Shown here: positions 6,860 through 16,160 of the stretch, in pieces
Numbering within the stretch: the first letter of the stretch is position 1
Layout: the number at the start of each line of letters is the position of its first letter
Origin: RGIG4140 sp045614025
Lineage (GTDB): Bacteria > Pseudomonadota > Alphaproteobacteria > CAAHEQ01 > UBA3637
Direction: 5' to 3'
Length of the DNA: 64,000 bases
Assembly: GCA_045614025.1 (NCBI GenBank)
Contig: JAZLCE010000014.1
Location: forward strand, 5,275-69,274
Translations under genes and position numbers: made by a program
The notes under the pieces: model-generated
Seen by the model: the letters and a program-made list of their open reading frames with translations, nothing else
Databases searched by the model: none
Told to the model about the DNA's origin: nothing

Positions 6860-8344
6860 ATGAGTGAAATGAAACAACGCGCCAGTTCTTCAAAACTGGG
6901 CATTTTCGGATTGGCAGCTATTGTTGTCAGCTCGATGATTGGAGGGGGCATTTTTTCGCTTCCTCAAAATATGGCGCAAAATGCAGCAGTTGGATCTGTT
7001 ATTTTAGCATGGGTGATAACGGGGATTGGTATGTATTTTATTGCCAATACGTTCAGAATTTTATCAAACGTAAAACCAGATTTAACGTCTGGGATATATA
7101 TGTATGCCAAAGAAGGGTTTGGCCCCTTTATGGGATTTAATATTGGGTGGAGCTATTGGCTTTGCCAAATTTTTGGAAATGTGGGGTATGCCGTGATCAC
7201 TATGGATGCCTTAAATTATTTTTTTCCAGGCGTTTTTCAAGGGGGAAATAATTTAAATTCCATTATTGGAGGCTCTTTGCTCATTTGGTTTTTTAACTTT
7301 TTGGTTTTAAGAGGGGTGAAACAAGCGGCCTTTATTAATTTGGTTGTCACCATTGCTAAAATTGTTCCCCTTGTGTTGTTTATTATCATTTCAGCAGCCG
7401 TATTTAATTTTGATAAGTTTGATTTTGATTTTTGGGGGCAGGGTGTGGATGATAAGTTGGGCAGTATTGCTGATCAAATTAAAAACACCATGCTGGTAAC
7501 TTTGTGGGCCTTTATCGGGATTGAAGGGGCGGTTGTTTTATCAGGGCGCGCTCAAAATCAATCAGATGTGGGCAAGGCAACTTTAATTGGATTTTTGGGA
7601 TGTTTAATTATTTATGTGTTGCTTTCTGTTTTGCCATTTGGTCTTTTAACTCAAGCGCAGTTGGCTCAAATTCCAAACCCATCAACGGCCGGCGTGCTTG
7701 AACATGTGATCGGCAAAGGGGGTGCCTATTTAATGAATATCGGCATGATTGTTGCCATTTTAGCTAGCTGGCTTTCTTGGACTATGATTGTGGCGGAAAT
7801 GCCCCATGCCATGGCTAAAAACGGCGCGTTTCCAAAAGTTTTTGCAGATGAAAATAAAAATGGTTCGCCAGAAGTTTCTTTATGGGTAACCAGCTTTTTA
7901 ATGCAATTGGTGATGATGCTTGTTTATTTTTCAAATAATGCGTGGAATACCATGCTTTCCATCACGGGCGTTATGGTGTTACCGGCTTACTTTATGAGTG
8001 CGCTTTATTTATGGAAGATTTGCGAAGATCATGAATTCCTTTCAAAAGCAGGGATCACAAGGTTTTCAGCATTGATTACGGGTTTTTTGGGATCAATTTA
8101 TGCCTTATGGCTCATTTATGCCGCAGGTCTTTCATATTTATTAATGGCGGTGATTTTTATTGCACTTGGCATTCCGCTTTATATGATCAGCCGATATGAG
8201 CAAGGGGCAAGGTTTTTTGCGGATGAAACAGCGCCAAATGGGCTTAAAATGTTTAATGAGTCTGAAAAAGCCTTATGTGTGATTCTTTTGGCAACAGCAC
8301 TCATTGCGCTTTATGCTTTTTCGCATAAGTTGTTAACGTTATAA
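6860..8344 (+). CDS. aaxC: Arginine/agmatine antiporter, APC family (AaxC-like)
   Basis: A 494-residue integral membrane protein of the amino acid-polyamine-organocation (APC) superfamily, with about 12 hydrophobic helices. The first helix carries the family's substrate-backbone motif as GGGIFSLP, and helix 6 region reads LWAFIGIEGAVVLSGRA, both typical of the ArcD/AdiC/AaxC basic amino acid antiporters. Directly following aaxB, it most likely imports arginine and exports agmatine in the inner membrane. Two adjacent ATG codons (6857, 6860) are possible; 6860 is spaced better from GGAGAG at 6851-6856. Length fits AaxC-type carriers. Exact substrates are inferred from context. Confidence 0.88.
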   Translation: MSEMKQRASSSKLGIFGLAAIVVSSMIGGGIFSLPQNMAQNAAVGSVILAWVITGIGMYFIANTFRILSNVKPDLTSGIYMYAKEGFGPFMGFNIGWSYWLCQIFGNVGYAVITMDALNYFFPGVFQGGNNLNSIIGGSLLIWFFNFLVLRGVKQAAFINLVVTIAKIVPLVLFIIISAAVFNFDKFDFDFWGQGVDDKLGSIADQIKNTMLVTLWAFIGIEGAVVLSGRAQNQSDVGKATLIGFLGCLIIYVLLSVLPFGLLTQAQLAQIPNPSTAGVLEHVIGKGGAYLMNIGMIVAILASWLSWTMIVAEMPHAMAKNGAFPKVFADENKNGSPEVSLWVTSFLMQLVMMLVYFSNNAWNTMLSITGVMVLPAYFMSALYLWKICEDHEFLSKAGITRFSALITGFLGSIYALWLIYAAGLSYLLMAVIFIALGIPLYMISRYEQGARFFADETAPNGLKMFNESEKALCVILLATALIALYAFSHKLLTL

Positions 8345-8360
8345 TTTTTGCCTTAAAAGA

Positions 8361-8394
8361 AAAGAGCCACCTTAAAAAGTGGCCCTTTTTTTTA
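8361..8394. terminator. Bidirectional terminator between aaxC and the convergent 8392-9588 gene
   Basis: AAAGAGCCAC pairs with GTGGCCCTTT; A and T runs on both sides allow it to work for both strands. It overlaps the last codon of the minus-strand gene. Confidence 0.8.
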
Positions 8395-9588
8395 TCTGTT
8401 ATATTGATCTTGATAAGAATTGATAGCTATATCTCTTGAAACTGATTGCCCAGCTGAAGCTAAAGTCCTAGAAACTCCACGATTTTTATTTTGATCAGAA
8501 ACGTTTGTTGGTTCTTGACGAATAACGTTTGGTCTTATTTCTTTTGGTAAGGCGTTTGTTGGGTTTTGTTCAGATCGATAGAATGGGTTTTCTAAAGTAT
8601 TACGTGTGTTGCGGATTGTGTTATCTGTTTCTTTTGTTGCTTGTTCCACTTGTGGATTTTGACCGTTATCTGCGATTTTAACAATGCCATTTATTTCATC
8701 TGAGTGATTTACCCTTCGGCTTATTTCTTCATGTCTATGGATTAAACCAATGCGTTGCCTGTTATAATTTGTTAATAAGGTGTGCCCATGTTGAATATTT
8801 GATTGAGCTTCTTCTTCAGATAAAAAACCTTCAGTTTCGGCTCTTTTATTAAGAACATGAAGCTGACTAAGCGTTCTTTGGTTTAAAACCTCTTGGTAAT
8901 AAGGGGTATTTTGGAATGTTTGAGATAAGATTTCTCTTGCTTCATCAGGGTTTTTCCCACTTCTTAACAAACTAACATACATGTCATCAATGCAGTGAAT
9001 TATATCGTTGTTTAATTGGGTTGCTTCTTTTTCTAATTGTGTTGCAGCGTGAAGATTTTCTTGAGCTAATTTTAAAGGAAGTTCAAAAACTTTAATTTGT
9101 TCGCCATTATGATATGTGTTTTCATAAATTATGGCAGGATTTCTTTGAGCTTCTTCTTTAAACCGATGAAGATTATGAATGATCACTCTTGAGTCAACTT
9201 TATAATATTTTCTAAAGGCTTCAAGGCTCATGTTGCGTTTTTCAGCATCGGACATGCGGTTATATTCTTCACGCAACTGTTGTACTTGAAAATCTTGTTC
9301 CGCTTGATCATTTGCGCTGTTTGAGTTTGCGGAAGTTAAACTGGTTGAAGTTCCTGGATTTTCTTTTGCGTGTTTTAAAACGCTAATTACCGTTGGTGAA
9401 ATTGAAATGCTTTGTTCCATGCGCCGAAATTGATCTTTAATTTCAGGATCGGAAGATAATGTATTATATTCGGTTGCCAATGATTGCAATTGGCTTTGGT
9501 TCATTTCTTCTAACGATCTATCATTTAATGAAGAAAGTTCTCTTAATAAAATGCGTGCCCGCGATATTTTTTCGCCTCTATTATTCAT
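8392..9588 (-). CDS. Unknown, Gln/Asn/Ser-rich helical protein
   Basis: 398 residues without signal peptide or membrane segment. It is rich in Asn, Gln, Ser, Glu and Arg. Residues 1-75 are helical (LLRELSSLNDRSLEEMNQSQ), residues 85-100 are a Ser/Asn linker, the middle (about 100-300) is again helical with coiled-coil character (LKLAQENLHAATQLEKEATQ), and the last 80 residues are low-complexity. No family is recognised. The composition resembles secreted effectors of host-associated bacteria, but nothing in the sequence proves secretion. Monocistronic, convergent with aaxC. Confidence 0.65.
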   Translation of the reverse strand: MNNRGEKISRARILLRELSSLNDRSLEEMNQSQLQSLATEYNTLSSDPEIKDQFRRMEQSISISPTVISVLKHAKENPGTSTSLTSANSNSANDQAEQDFQVQQLREEYNRMSDAEKRNMSLEAFRKYYKVDSRVIIHNLHRFKEEAQRNPAIIYENTYHNGEQIKVFELPLKLAQENLHAATQLEKEATQLNNDIIHCIDDMYVSLLRSGKNPDEAREILSQTFQNTPYYQEVLNQRTLSQLHVLNKRAETEGFLSEEEAQSNIQHGHTLLTNYNRQRIGLIHRHEEISRRVNHSDEINGIVKIADNGQNPQVEQATKETDNTIRNTRNTLENPFYRSEQNPTNALPKEIRPNVIRQEPTNVSDQNKNRGVSRTLASAGQSVSRDIAINSYQDQYNR

Positions 9589-9657
9589 TTCATCGTCCCC
9601 TTTAAAGTCCCTAATATAAAAAGTATAACATACTTTTATAAAAAAAGGGAAGATTTT

Positions 9658-10578
9658 TTATTTATTTTTTAAAGCTTTTGATTTTTGAATCAAAAAATAA
9701 CTGCCCGAGATTAAAAAGGGAATAATATAATAAATCAAGCGATAAAGAATAAAGGCCAGTAAAATATTTTCTTTTTGGGGCAGGGTATGGGGTAAAAGGC
9801 TTAAAAAAGAGCTTTCAAAAACCCCAATGCCAGCCGGAACTTGCGATAAAAAAGCAAGAAAAGAAGCCAAGATAAAAGCAACGAAAACGCTTAAAAAATT
9901 GGCATCAGGTAAGTTTAAAAAAATATAAAACACCAAAAATAAGCTTAAGATATCAAAACATCCAACCAAAAGCCCTTTAAAACTGAGTGTTTTTGTGGGG
10001 AGCAAAATTTTTTCATTTTTAATTTGAAAGGTTTTTTCTTTTTGTGAATCCAATTTAAAATATAAAAGAAAAAACATTAAAATGCCTATGCTAGAAAAAT
10101 AAAGAATCAAGGGATGATGCCATTGAATTTGAACAACAAATAAAACTTTAAGTAAAAGCGCTAAAAAAAGCGTTCCTAATAAGCCAAAAATTGAAAAAAG
10201 AGAAATAATTGTCACCAATAAAAGGATTTCTTTTTTCTTAAATCCAAGCGGGCGCAAAAATAAATATCTGATTGCGCCACCAGAAGCATAAGTATGGCCT
10301 GCTAAATTGCTGACGGCAAAACTTAATGCCGATATTTTAAGCGTTTTTAAAAAAGAAAGCTTTTTCTTTAAATATAAAAGCCCCAATTTGTCATAAAATG
10401 AAAGGATGATGAAATTCAAAATCGTTGCCAAAGAACCTAAAACCAAAATAAAAAGAGAGGTGTTATTTAGGCCAGCAAAAATCTTTTCGCTTCCAATCAG
10501 CTTTATTTCTTTATAAACCATATAAAGCCCAAACAAAAAAAAGAAAAAGCTTAAAAGTTTAATCAGTTTATCAATCAT
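9658..10578 (-). CDS. UPF0104/YbhN-type lysylphosphatidylglycerol synthase TM-region protein
   Basis: 306 residues, with 8 or so hydrophobic helices and basic loops. Family features of the UPF0104/LPG_synthase_TM (flippase-like) domain are visible: AVSNLAGHTYASGGAIRYLFLR in the first half and PAGIGVFESSFLSLL near residue 240. The same fold forms the flippase half of MprF, which moves aminoacylated lipids across the membrane; the soluble transferase half is missing here. It starts 3 bp after the stop of the porin gene aaxA, so both are in one operon. A link to arginine handling or envelope charge is inference. Confidence 0.8.
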   Translation of the reverse strand: MIDKLIKLLSFFFFLFGLYMVYKEIKLIGSEKIFAGLNNTSLFILVLGSLATILNFIILSFYDKLGLLYLKKKLSFLKTLKISALSFAVSNLAGHTYASGGAIRYLFLRPLGFKKKEILLLVTIISLFSIFGLLGTLFLALLLKVLFVVQIQWHHPLILYFSSIGILMFFLLYFKLDSQKEKTFQIKNEKILLPTKTLSFKGLLVGCFDILSLFLVFYIFLNLPDANFLSVFVAFILASFLAFLSQVPAGIGVFESSFLSLLPHTLPQKENILLAFILYRLIYYIIPFLISGSYFLIQKSKALKNK

Positions 10579-10581
10579 GCA

Positions 10582-11889
10582 TTAAAACATAAAGGTGGCT
10601 CTGATGGAAGCAACAGTTGCCGTGTGGCTTTTATTATTCAGCGCTGGGTTAATATAAAATTGAATATCTGGCGTGATAATCAGCGTTGATCCAATGCCAA
10701 AGGAATAATATCCTTCTAAAACATTTTCCCAATTCCTATTGCTTTGCATTGCTTCTTTATCAACTTTATTGAGCGCATAGGCTATTCCAATTTGATCTAG
10801 CATGTTGCGGTTAAAGGGATTATTATAAACGCCACCGAAAACATAAGATTGATTAAATCCTGTTAAAGCTTGGCTTACGCCGTTTGCCCGCCCAAAAATA
10901 GCCCATTTTTTGCCAATGTTTTGTTGAACATTAAAGCTCCAGCCATAAGCTTTTCCTGTTTGTTCTTCAACGCTTGGTTGATGATAAAGAAGCAAGCTTA
11001 ATTGCAATTCGCCTAAAGAATTGGTAGGCGAATAACTGGCGCTTAAAAACGAAGTGACCTTTTTATCGGATAAATTTTTGGTTGTGATACGGTTGCCTGA
11101 AACGTTTGTGGCATCTTGAATCCCAGCAGATAAAGAAAATAAGGAAGAGGGCGCCCAAGTGATATATCCGCCTAAACCAGCCGTTGGGTAAACGCCTGTT
11201 AAATTTTGAGAAAGCGCCTCATTTAAAAAGTTAATCTGTTGATTTGAATTATATTCCATGCCATCAAAGTTATAAAGCGGAAATTGCCCAAGCGTTACGC
11301 TGAATGATTTCAATGCCCCTGAAAAGTTTTGCGTATAGGAAAGTTGATCAAAATAATTTGCTTTTTCGGTATAATCATTTAATGGCGTTGCAATGCCAAT
11401 GTTGTTGCCTAAAATGGAAGCATTTTTGTTCCAATATCTGATAAGTGTATAAGCCACCTGAATGGAGCCACTTCCAAATTTTTCAGATTGAAACAAATCC
11501 CAGTTTAAAGAACCGTAATACTGGGTTTGCCACGGAGTGATTTTTCCATTTGGGCTTCCGCGTTGGCCAAGAAGTGAAACATCAAGGGAATAATTGATGC
11601 CCGTATTGTTTTGAAACCGTTGTTTGGCTTTTTGATATTCTTTGGCCCAAGAACCATCGGAATCTTTTTGATACTTGGCTCTCTTTTTTGATTTTGAAAT
11701 TTTTGAATGAACCGATTTTGCTTTATATGGATGAAACTTTTTTAAATCAGATTGCGTCAATGCAATGTTTTCTTGCAAGTTTTCTTCGCCTTCAAGGGGC
11801 AATAAAAAAGCTTCTTCTAACGCGCCTTGCGCAACCGCTTGATAACTTAAAAACATTAACCCAACCCCAAGTAACAGTGTTTTTTTCAT
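10582..11889 (-). CDS. aaxA: OprB-family outer-membrane porin, AaxA-like
   Basis: 435 residues. A signal peptide (MKKTLLLGVGLMFLSYQAVAQ) is followed by a lysine-rich linker (to about residue 85) and a beta-barrel domain with alternating hydrophobic/polar strands ending in Phe (ATVASIRATFMF). Strand phrases such as YGSLNWDLF, GSGSIQVAYTL and LNEALSQNLTGVYPTAGLGGYITW match the carbohydrate-selective porin OprB family, to which Chlamydia AaxA belongs. Its proximity to aaxB and aaxC (about 2 kb) supports the role of letting arginine cross the outer membrane. ATG 11889 was chosen because GGAGAAAAAAG precedes it and the signal peptide then begins correctly. Porin assignment firm; AaxA identity rests on context. 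Confidence 0.78.
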   Translation of the reverse strand: MKKTLLLGVGLMFLSYQAVAQGALEEAFLLPLEGEENLQENIALTQSDLKKFHPYKAKSVHSKISKSKKRAKYQKDSDGSWAKEYQKAKQRFQNNTGINYSLDVSLLGQRGSPNGKITPWQTQYYGSLNWDLFQSEKFGSGSIQVAYTLIRYWNKNASILGNNIGIATPLNDYTEKANYFDQLSYTQNFSGALKSFSVTLGQFPLYNFDGMEYNSNQQINFLNEALSQNLTGVYPTAGLGGYITWAPSSLFSLSAGIQDATNVSGNRITTKNLSDKKVTSFLSASYSPTNSLGELQLSLLLYHQPSVEEQTGKAYGWSFNVQQNIGKKWAIFGRANGVSQALTGFNQSYVFGGVYNNPFNRNMLDQIGIAYALNKVDKEAMQSNRNWENVLEGYYSFGIGSTLIITPDIQFYINPALNNKSHTATVASIRATFMF

Positions 11890-12048
11890 CTTTTTTCTCC
11901 TTTTTTTTAATGATATGGAAGGGGGTAAATAACCTTGCAAGATATACTTTTTGCCTTAAAAATAAAGGTATTATCAAAAATCTAAAATTTTAACCATTTT
12001 TTTTGTCTATTAAAAAGCCTTTATTTTTCAAAAAGATATAAAAAACAT

Positions 12049-12077
12049 TTGACGAGCTTTTTTTTTAAGGGTATAAT
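12049..12077 (+). promoter_or_regulatory. Consensus promoter of the ankyrin gene pair
   Basis: TTGACG (12049-12054), a 17 bp spacer and a perfect TATAAT (12072-12077). It is one of the best sigma-70 matches in the window, suggesting strong expression of the ankyrin proteins. Confidence 0.9.
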
Positions 12078-12119
12078 TAAAGTAACAGTTTTTTATTGTT
12101 TTTTAGGAGGAGGCTTAAG

Positions 12120-13520
12120 ATGACTTGGATTGCAAGATTTGGGAGAGAATTAACAGGACGTGAATGGGATCCAGATATAGTTATTGATAACGCTGCGCAG
12201 GGCAAGTTAAGGGATGTTGATAGAGGACTTGGGATGTTAGAGGACCCGTTACGTGTTAGGCATTCTAAAGATGGTAATACTGCATTAATGAAAGCGGCAC
12301 GAAATGGTCATGTTAAAGTTGTTAATCTATTAATTCGCATGGCCAAAAAGGAAGACTATTGTGCTGAAGTTCTTAATATGCAAGATCGATCTGGTAATAC
12401 GGCGCTTAATAAGGCGGCCTATCGTGGGCATTTAGATATTGTAAATTCGTTAGTTTCTGCAGGTGCGGATGTTAATTTGGCTGATAACAATGGAAATACG
12501 CCATTGATTAATGCTGCTGGTGCAGGGCATGCTGATGTGGTTATATCTTTGTGTGGCCTATCTACAATGAGGGGCACACCTGTATCACTAGATAATCATG
12601 GTGGACAGTATAGGGATACAGCTTTAACTTTGGCTGCTAAAAATGGGCATATTGATGTGGTTCGAGCCTTGCTTGATGCTGGTGCTGATGTGAATGCAAC
12701 AGATAGTCTAGGAAACACACCATTAATCAAAGCTGCTTTTTGGGGACATCCTGAAGTTGTTATGGCTTTGTTAACGCACCCAAACAGTCAAGATAAGATT
12801 AAATTAGATGCTAAAGCGACTAATGGGCTTAGTGCTTATGATGCAACGCTTTCTAAGGATCCAAGACGCCCACGAGGTGGTTATGCACAATTTATCTTAA
12901 TGAACCCCTCAACTGCATTACTCAGAGCCGCAGAGCGGGGAGGGTGTTCTGATGCAGATGAGAGAGCTCAGTCATTTCCTCTTGCAAGTTTTATATTAAA
13001 CAATACTATTTCTGAGGAAAGCAAAAAAAAGTTTTTGTCGGCAACAGATGAGAATGGGCAGAATGCTTTAATGGTGGCTATTCGAAATAATAATGATCCG
13101 CGCTTAATAAATGCTTTAGTATCAGCGAGTAATGGTGTAAAGTTGGATGAAAACAAGAAATTAATTGATATGCAAGATAATGAAGGGTATACTGCATTGA
13201 TGCGGGCAGCTCAAAATGGGGATTTTGAAACCGTTAAAAAAATAATAGCGGCGGGAGCTGATTTGAATATTAAAAATAACCGTGGCCAAACTGTTATGGA
13301 TATTGTTGGCAGTATGACTCCGGTTAGCGGTCGAACTGTAGGGGATCTTGGTCGAGATCCCAAATCAGCTGCGTATCTTAATATTTATAATTTTATTAGT
13401 GAAAACGGTGGAAGACATGGAACCCCAAATGCAGTCAGCTCTTTGCAACGTAATGCTACTTCTTTAGGTGATGATTTGCCTATACCTGAGATGGGTAATC
13501 GTAATGATTATACAGCATAA
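12120..13520 (+). CDS. Ankyrin-repeat protein 1
   Basis: 466 residues. At least six ankyrin repeats of about 33 residues are seen: NTALMKAARNGHVKVVNLL near residue 48, then NTALNKAAYRGHLDIVNSLV, NTPLINAAGAGHADVV, DTALTLAAKNGHIDVVRALL, NTPLIKAAFWGHPEVV, a degenerate stretch, and near residue 350 YTALMRAAQNGDFETVKKII. The repeats form protein-binding surfaces; in host-associated bacteria such proteins are often injected effectors, but there is no signal peptide or membrane segment here. ATG 12120 lies after AGGAGGAGG; an upstream TTG at 12096 would run through that site. It is followed 36 bp later by a second ankyrin gene. Confidence 0.85.
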   Translation: MTWIARFGRELTGREWDPDIVIDNAAQGKLRDVDRGLGMLEDPLRVRHSKDGNTALMKAARNGHVKVVNLLIRMAKKEDYCAEVLNMQDRSGNTALNKAAYRGHLDIVNSLVSAGADVNLADNNGNTPLINAAGAGHADVVISLCGLSTMRGTPVSLDNHGGQYRDTALTLAAKNGHIDVVRALLDAGADVNATDSLGNTPLIKAAFWGHPEVVMALLTHPNSQDKIKLDAKATNGLSAYDATLSKDPRRPRGGYAQFILMNPSTALLRAAERGGCSDADERAQSFPLASFILNNTISEESKKKFLSATDENGQNALMVAIRNNNDPRLINALVSASNGVKLDENKKLIDMQDNEGYTALMRAAQNGDFETVKKIIAAGADLNIKNNRGQTVMDIVGSMTPVSGRTVGDLGRDPKSAAYLNIYNFISENGGRHGTPNAVSSLQRNATSLGDDLPIPEMGNRNDYTA

Positions 13521-13556
13521 TGTTTGATAAAAATTAAAATTGTGGAGGATGGATTA

Positions 13557-15347
13557 ATGAGTGTTAGTATAAGTGAAAATTTGGTAAAAGACTCTGATAT
13601 AGATGACTTGATAGATTTTCTTGATGCAAATAAGAGTGGACTTACAGCCCAAAATTGGACGGATTTAGTTAAGCAGGCACAAAATGATAAAAGTAAACTG
13701 AATCAGATGTTGATTTGGGCAAGTTCTGTGGGGCAACTAGATGGTGTAAATCAACTGATTGCAGCTGGAGCTGATTGTTCTGCTGTTGCAATTGATGTTG
13801 GCTCTAATACGACCGGAAAGCATAGTGACACTGCTTTAACTTTGGCTGCTAAAAATGGGCATGTTGAAGTTGTTAGAGCCTTGCTTAATGCTGGTGCCAA
13901 TGTGAACCAAACAGATAAAAATGGGTTAACGCCATTGATGAAAGCTGCTTATCGAGGGCATAGTCGTGTTATAGTGGCATTGTTGGCGGATTCGAGTTGT
14001 AATTTAGCGCTCGTAGATAATGAAGGAAAAACGGCTTATGATTATGCTGTGGAGTATAATAATTCACATCCCAACGATAAGGTGCATGATATGTTGGTTC
14101 GAAGTTTGAAACCACAAGCAGCTCCAACTCCAGCGCCGGTAGAAGTACAAGAAGAGCCTTCACCAAATGCAAATGCATTGCGTAAGGCTCTTCAACAGAC
14201 ACCACGTAATTTAGAAGATATTCACAAGGTTATGCAAAGATTAAATAATGCTGATGTAACAGCTGTTTTGGCTGAGCAAGGAATGGCGCAACGTTATTTT
14301 TCAGCTGCTTATGAATATTATTCAGCAAAACCAGAGGGTTCAAACGACCCCAGAAATAAAGAACTGGCTAAAACATTTGAACGTTTGAAAGAGCTTCAAG
14401 TTTATGTTGATAGTAATGGAACAGGTAAAAAACCAAGTGGCGTTGATTCTCCAGATGCGGCTCGTGTTAAACTCAGAGAAATTTTAGAAGGTGTTCAACA
14501 AAACGCAGATTTGTGGGATAATTTATCTGAGCAAGATAAAAGGGCAATAGGTTTTATTGCAGAAAATTCAAAACCAAAAGATAAAGCTCAAGAATTGCGT
14601 AATGCAATTATAGACGACGGTTTAGCTGGAAATATTTTAAAAGTTATTGAATCGACTGATGACGAAATAATTAGAACTGTTTTGGCTGAAAAAGGCGTTG
14701 GCGCTCGATATTGCAATGCATTTGTTGACCGGCATGCGGCAACACCTGAAGTGTCTGCTCAATATAAAGCATTATCTGAGTTATATCAGGAATTAGATAG
14801 TGAAACAGATGAGTCTAAGAGAAAAGAAATTCAAACAAAAATTGCAGGAGTACTTCAAAGCCTTTCATCTGCTAACGGTTTGGAACCAGGGGAAAAGAAA
14901 GTTATCACATTGTTGCAATCTGTTTATCAACACCCAGAAAGCCATGTTATTAATGGTGGAATACCTAAAGGGGTTAATATTCCGCAAGGGCAACCAGTTG
15001 TAAATCCCGTTCAAGATGGTATTGCTATGGCTCAAGCCAAATCTGAAGAAGAAAAAACACCATGGTATAAACAAGAATGGATCTGGTGGGTGTTGGGTAT
15101 TGCCTTGGCAGGTGCGCTTGGATTCTTTGCCTTCCGTAAAGGCGGATGGTTGAATAAAGATGATAAAAAGACTGCTACTGTGAATACAAACACAAATGAT
15201 AATTCTAATTCAAACACAAATACCAATGATGGCAATGAATCTGGTGGAACGCTTGATAATTCAGCGCAAAACATCACTTCAGCCGATTTGAATAATATGT
15301 TGGCAACAGGTGGCCGAATTTCAAGATCATCAACAGATAGAAGCTAA
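13557..15347 (+). CDS. Ankyrin-repeat protein 2 with C-terminal membrane anchor
   Basis: 596 residues. An N-terminal ankyrin block (about 50-190, with DTALTLAAKNGHVEVVRALL and LTPLMKAAYRGHSRVIVALL) is followed by a helical middle with two copies of one domain: VTAVLAEQGMAQRYFSAAYE (about 240) and IRTVLAEKGVGARYCNAFVD (about 380). A transmembrane helix (about 503-523, WIWWVLGIALAGALGFFAF) precedes a tail of Asn/Thr repeats. The protein is therefore probably anchored with its bulk in the cytoplasm. ATG 13557 lies 8 bp after GGAGG. Its DNA shares near-identical blocks with the preceding ankyrin gene (12619 onward against 13832 onward), a sign of duplication or gene conversion. Confidence 0.85.
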   Translation: MSVSISENLVKDSDIDDLIDFLDANKSGLTAQNWTDLVKQAQNDKSKLNQMLIWASSVGQLDGVNQLIAAGADCSAVAIDVGSNTTGKHSDTALTLAAKNGHVEVVRALLNAGANVNQTDKNGLTPLMKAAYRGHSRVIVALLADSSCNLALVDNEGKTAYDYAVEYNNSHPNDKVHDMLVRSLKPQAAPTPAPVEVQEEPSPNANALRKALQQTPRNLEDIHKVMQRLNNADVTAVLAEQGMAQRYFSAAYEYYSAKPEGSNDPRNKELAKTFERLKELQVYVDSNGTGKKPSGVDSPDAARVKLREILEGVQQNADLWDNLSEQDKRAIGFIAENSKPKDKAQELRNAIIDDGLAGNILKVIESTDDEIIRTVLAEKGVGARYCNAFVDRHAATPEVSAQYKALSELYQELDSETDESKRKEIQTKIAGVLQSLSSANGLEPGEKKVITLLQSVYQHPESHVINGGIPKGVNIPQGQPVVNPVQDGIAMAQAKSEEEKTPWYKQEWIWWVLGIALAGALGFFAFRKGGWLNKDDKKTATVNTNTNDNSNSNTNTNDGNESGGTLDNSAQNITSADLNNMLATGGRISRSSTDRS

Positions 15348-15365
15348 TCTTCTTCTTTAAACCAT

Positions 15366-15403
15366 AAAAAAACCGCTTGTTTAAGTTTAACAGGCGGTTT
15401 TTT
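15366..15403 (+). terminator. Intrinsic terminator of the ankyrin operon
   Basis: AACCGCTTGTT pairs with AACAGGCGGTT (one G-T pair), flanked by A and T runs. It lies 19 bp after the stop codon of the second ankyrin gene. Confidence 0.9.
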
Positions 15404-15473
15404 GTAACAAGAAAACCATTTTTAGATATCTTTATGGGTTTGATGTCAATAAAGCTTTTAGCCGTTTATAAAA

Positions 15474-15506
15474 AACCCACTAGCAAAGGGGCAGTGGGTT
15501 TCTTTT
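15474..15506 (-). terminator. Terminator of the coiled-coil gene
   Basis: AACCCACT and AGTGGGTT form a stem; read on the minus strand it is followed by a run of T. It lies 25 bp beyond the stop of the minus-strand gene at 15531. Confidence 0.8.
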
Positions 15507-15530
15507 ATGTTTTGTTTAATTGATGTTTTT

Positions 15531-16160
15531 TTATTGTTTTTCTCGTCCCTCACGTCTAATTGTTGGTGTTGGCTTGCGATGCGCTTTTAACATTTGAACA
15601 ATTTGTTCTTCAGTTAAGTCATTTTTAATTGTTTCAGGGGAAGCTAACGGAACTGGAGCTGTTTGCTTTGTGGGTCGAGATTGGCTTGCAATTTGTTGTT
15701 GCTGTTGAGCTTGTTGCTCTTTTTGCTTTCGCGCATTTTCTTCTAATATCTTATTCCAATTATTTTCAGATCTAACACGAGAAATCTTATTTTCATTATT
15801 GGAAATTTCACGGAGAATAGAGCTTTTTTCTTCGTTTAAGCGTTTTAATTCTAATTGAGTTCTGCCACGTTGATCTTCTTTGTTTCTTTTTTGATATTCA
15901 TAATCACTAGAAATGCGATTTTTATGAAACATCAACTCGTTATAATTGTCATGGTATTTAGAAAAATTGTATCCATAAAGATATTGCTGAGCTTCATTTT
16001 GCGCGTTTCTAATCTTGCTTTCTAAATCAGAGATTTCTTTATTGTATTGGCCAATAGATGTTTCGCATCTTGAAATATTTGACTGAATAGATACAAGTTT
16101 GTTTTTTAAAGCATGTATTTCTTGTTGATAGTTATATTCTCTTTTATCAGCACCATACAT
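15531..16160 (-). CDS. Coiled-coil protein, unknown
   Basis: 209 residues, mostly one long coiled coil (residues 10-150; for example LKNKLVSIQSNISRCETS and NEEKSSILREISNNENK), then a Gln-rich segment (about 150-165) and a Pro/Arg-rich tail. No membrane segment or signal peptide. No specific family is recognised; coiled-coil matches to myosins or SMC proteins would be compositional only. ATG 16160 is chosen because CCTCC (GGAGG on the minus strand) lies at 16166-16170; an upstream in-frame ATG overlaps this site. Confidence 0.7.
   Translation of the reverse strand: MYGADKREYNYQQEIHALKNKLVSIQSNISRCETSIGQYNKEISDLESKIRNAQNEAQQYLYGYNFSKYHDNYNELMFHKNRISSDYEYQKRNKEDQRGRTQLELKRLNEEKSSILREISNNENKISRVRSENNWNKILEENARKQKEQQAQQQQQIASQSRPTKQTAPVPLASPETIKNDLTEEQIVQMLKAHRKPTPTIRREGREKQ

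Noticed and set aside
12120..15347. Ankyrin pair as phage or plasmid cargo
   Set aside because: No integrase, phage or transposase genes are nearby and base composition matches the surroundings apart from the low-complexity block further on.
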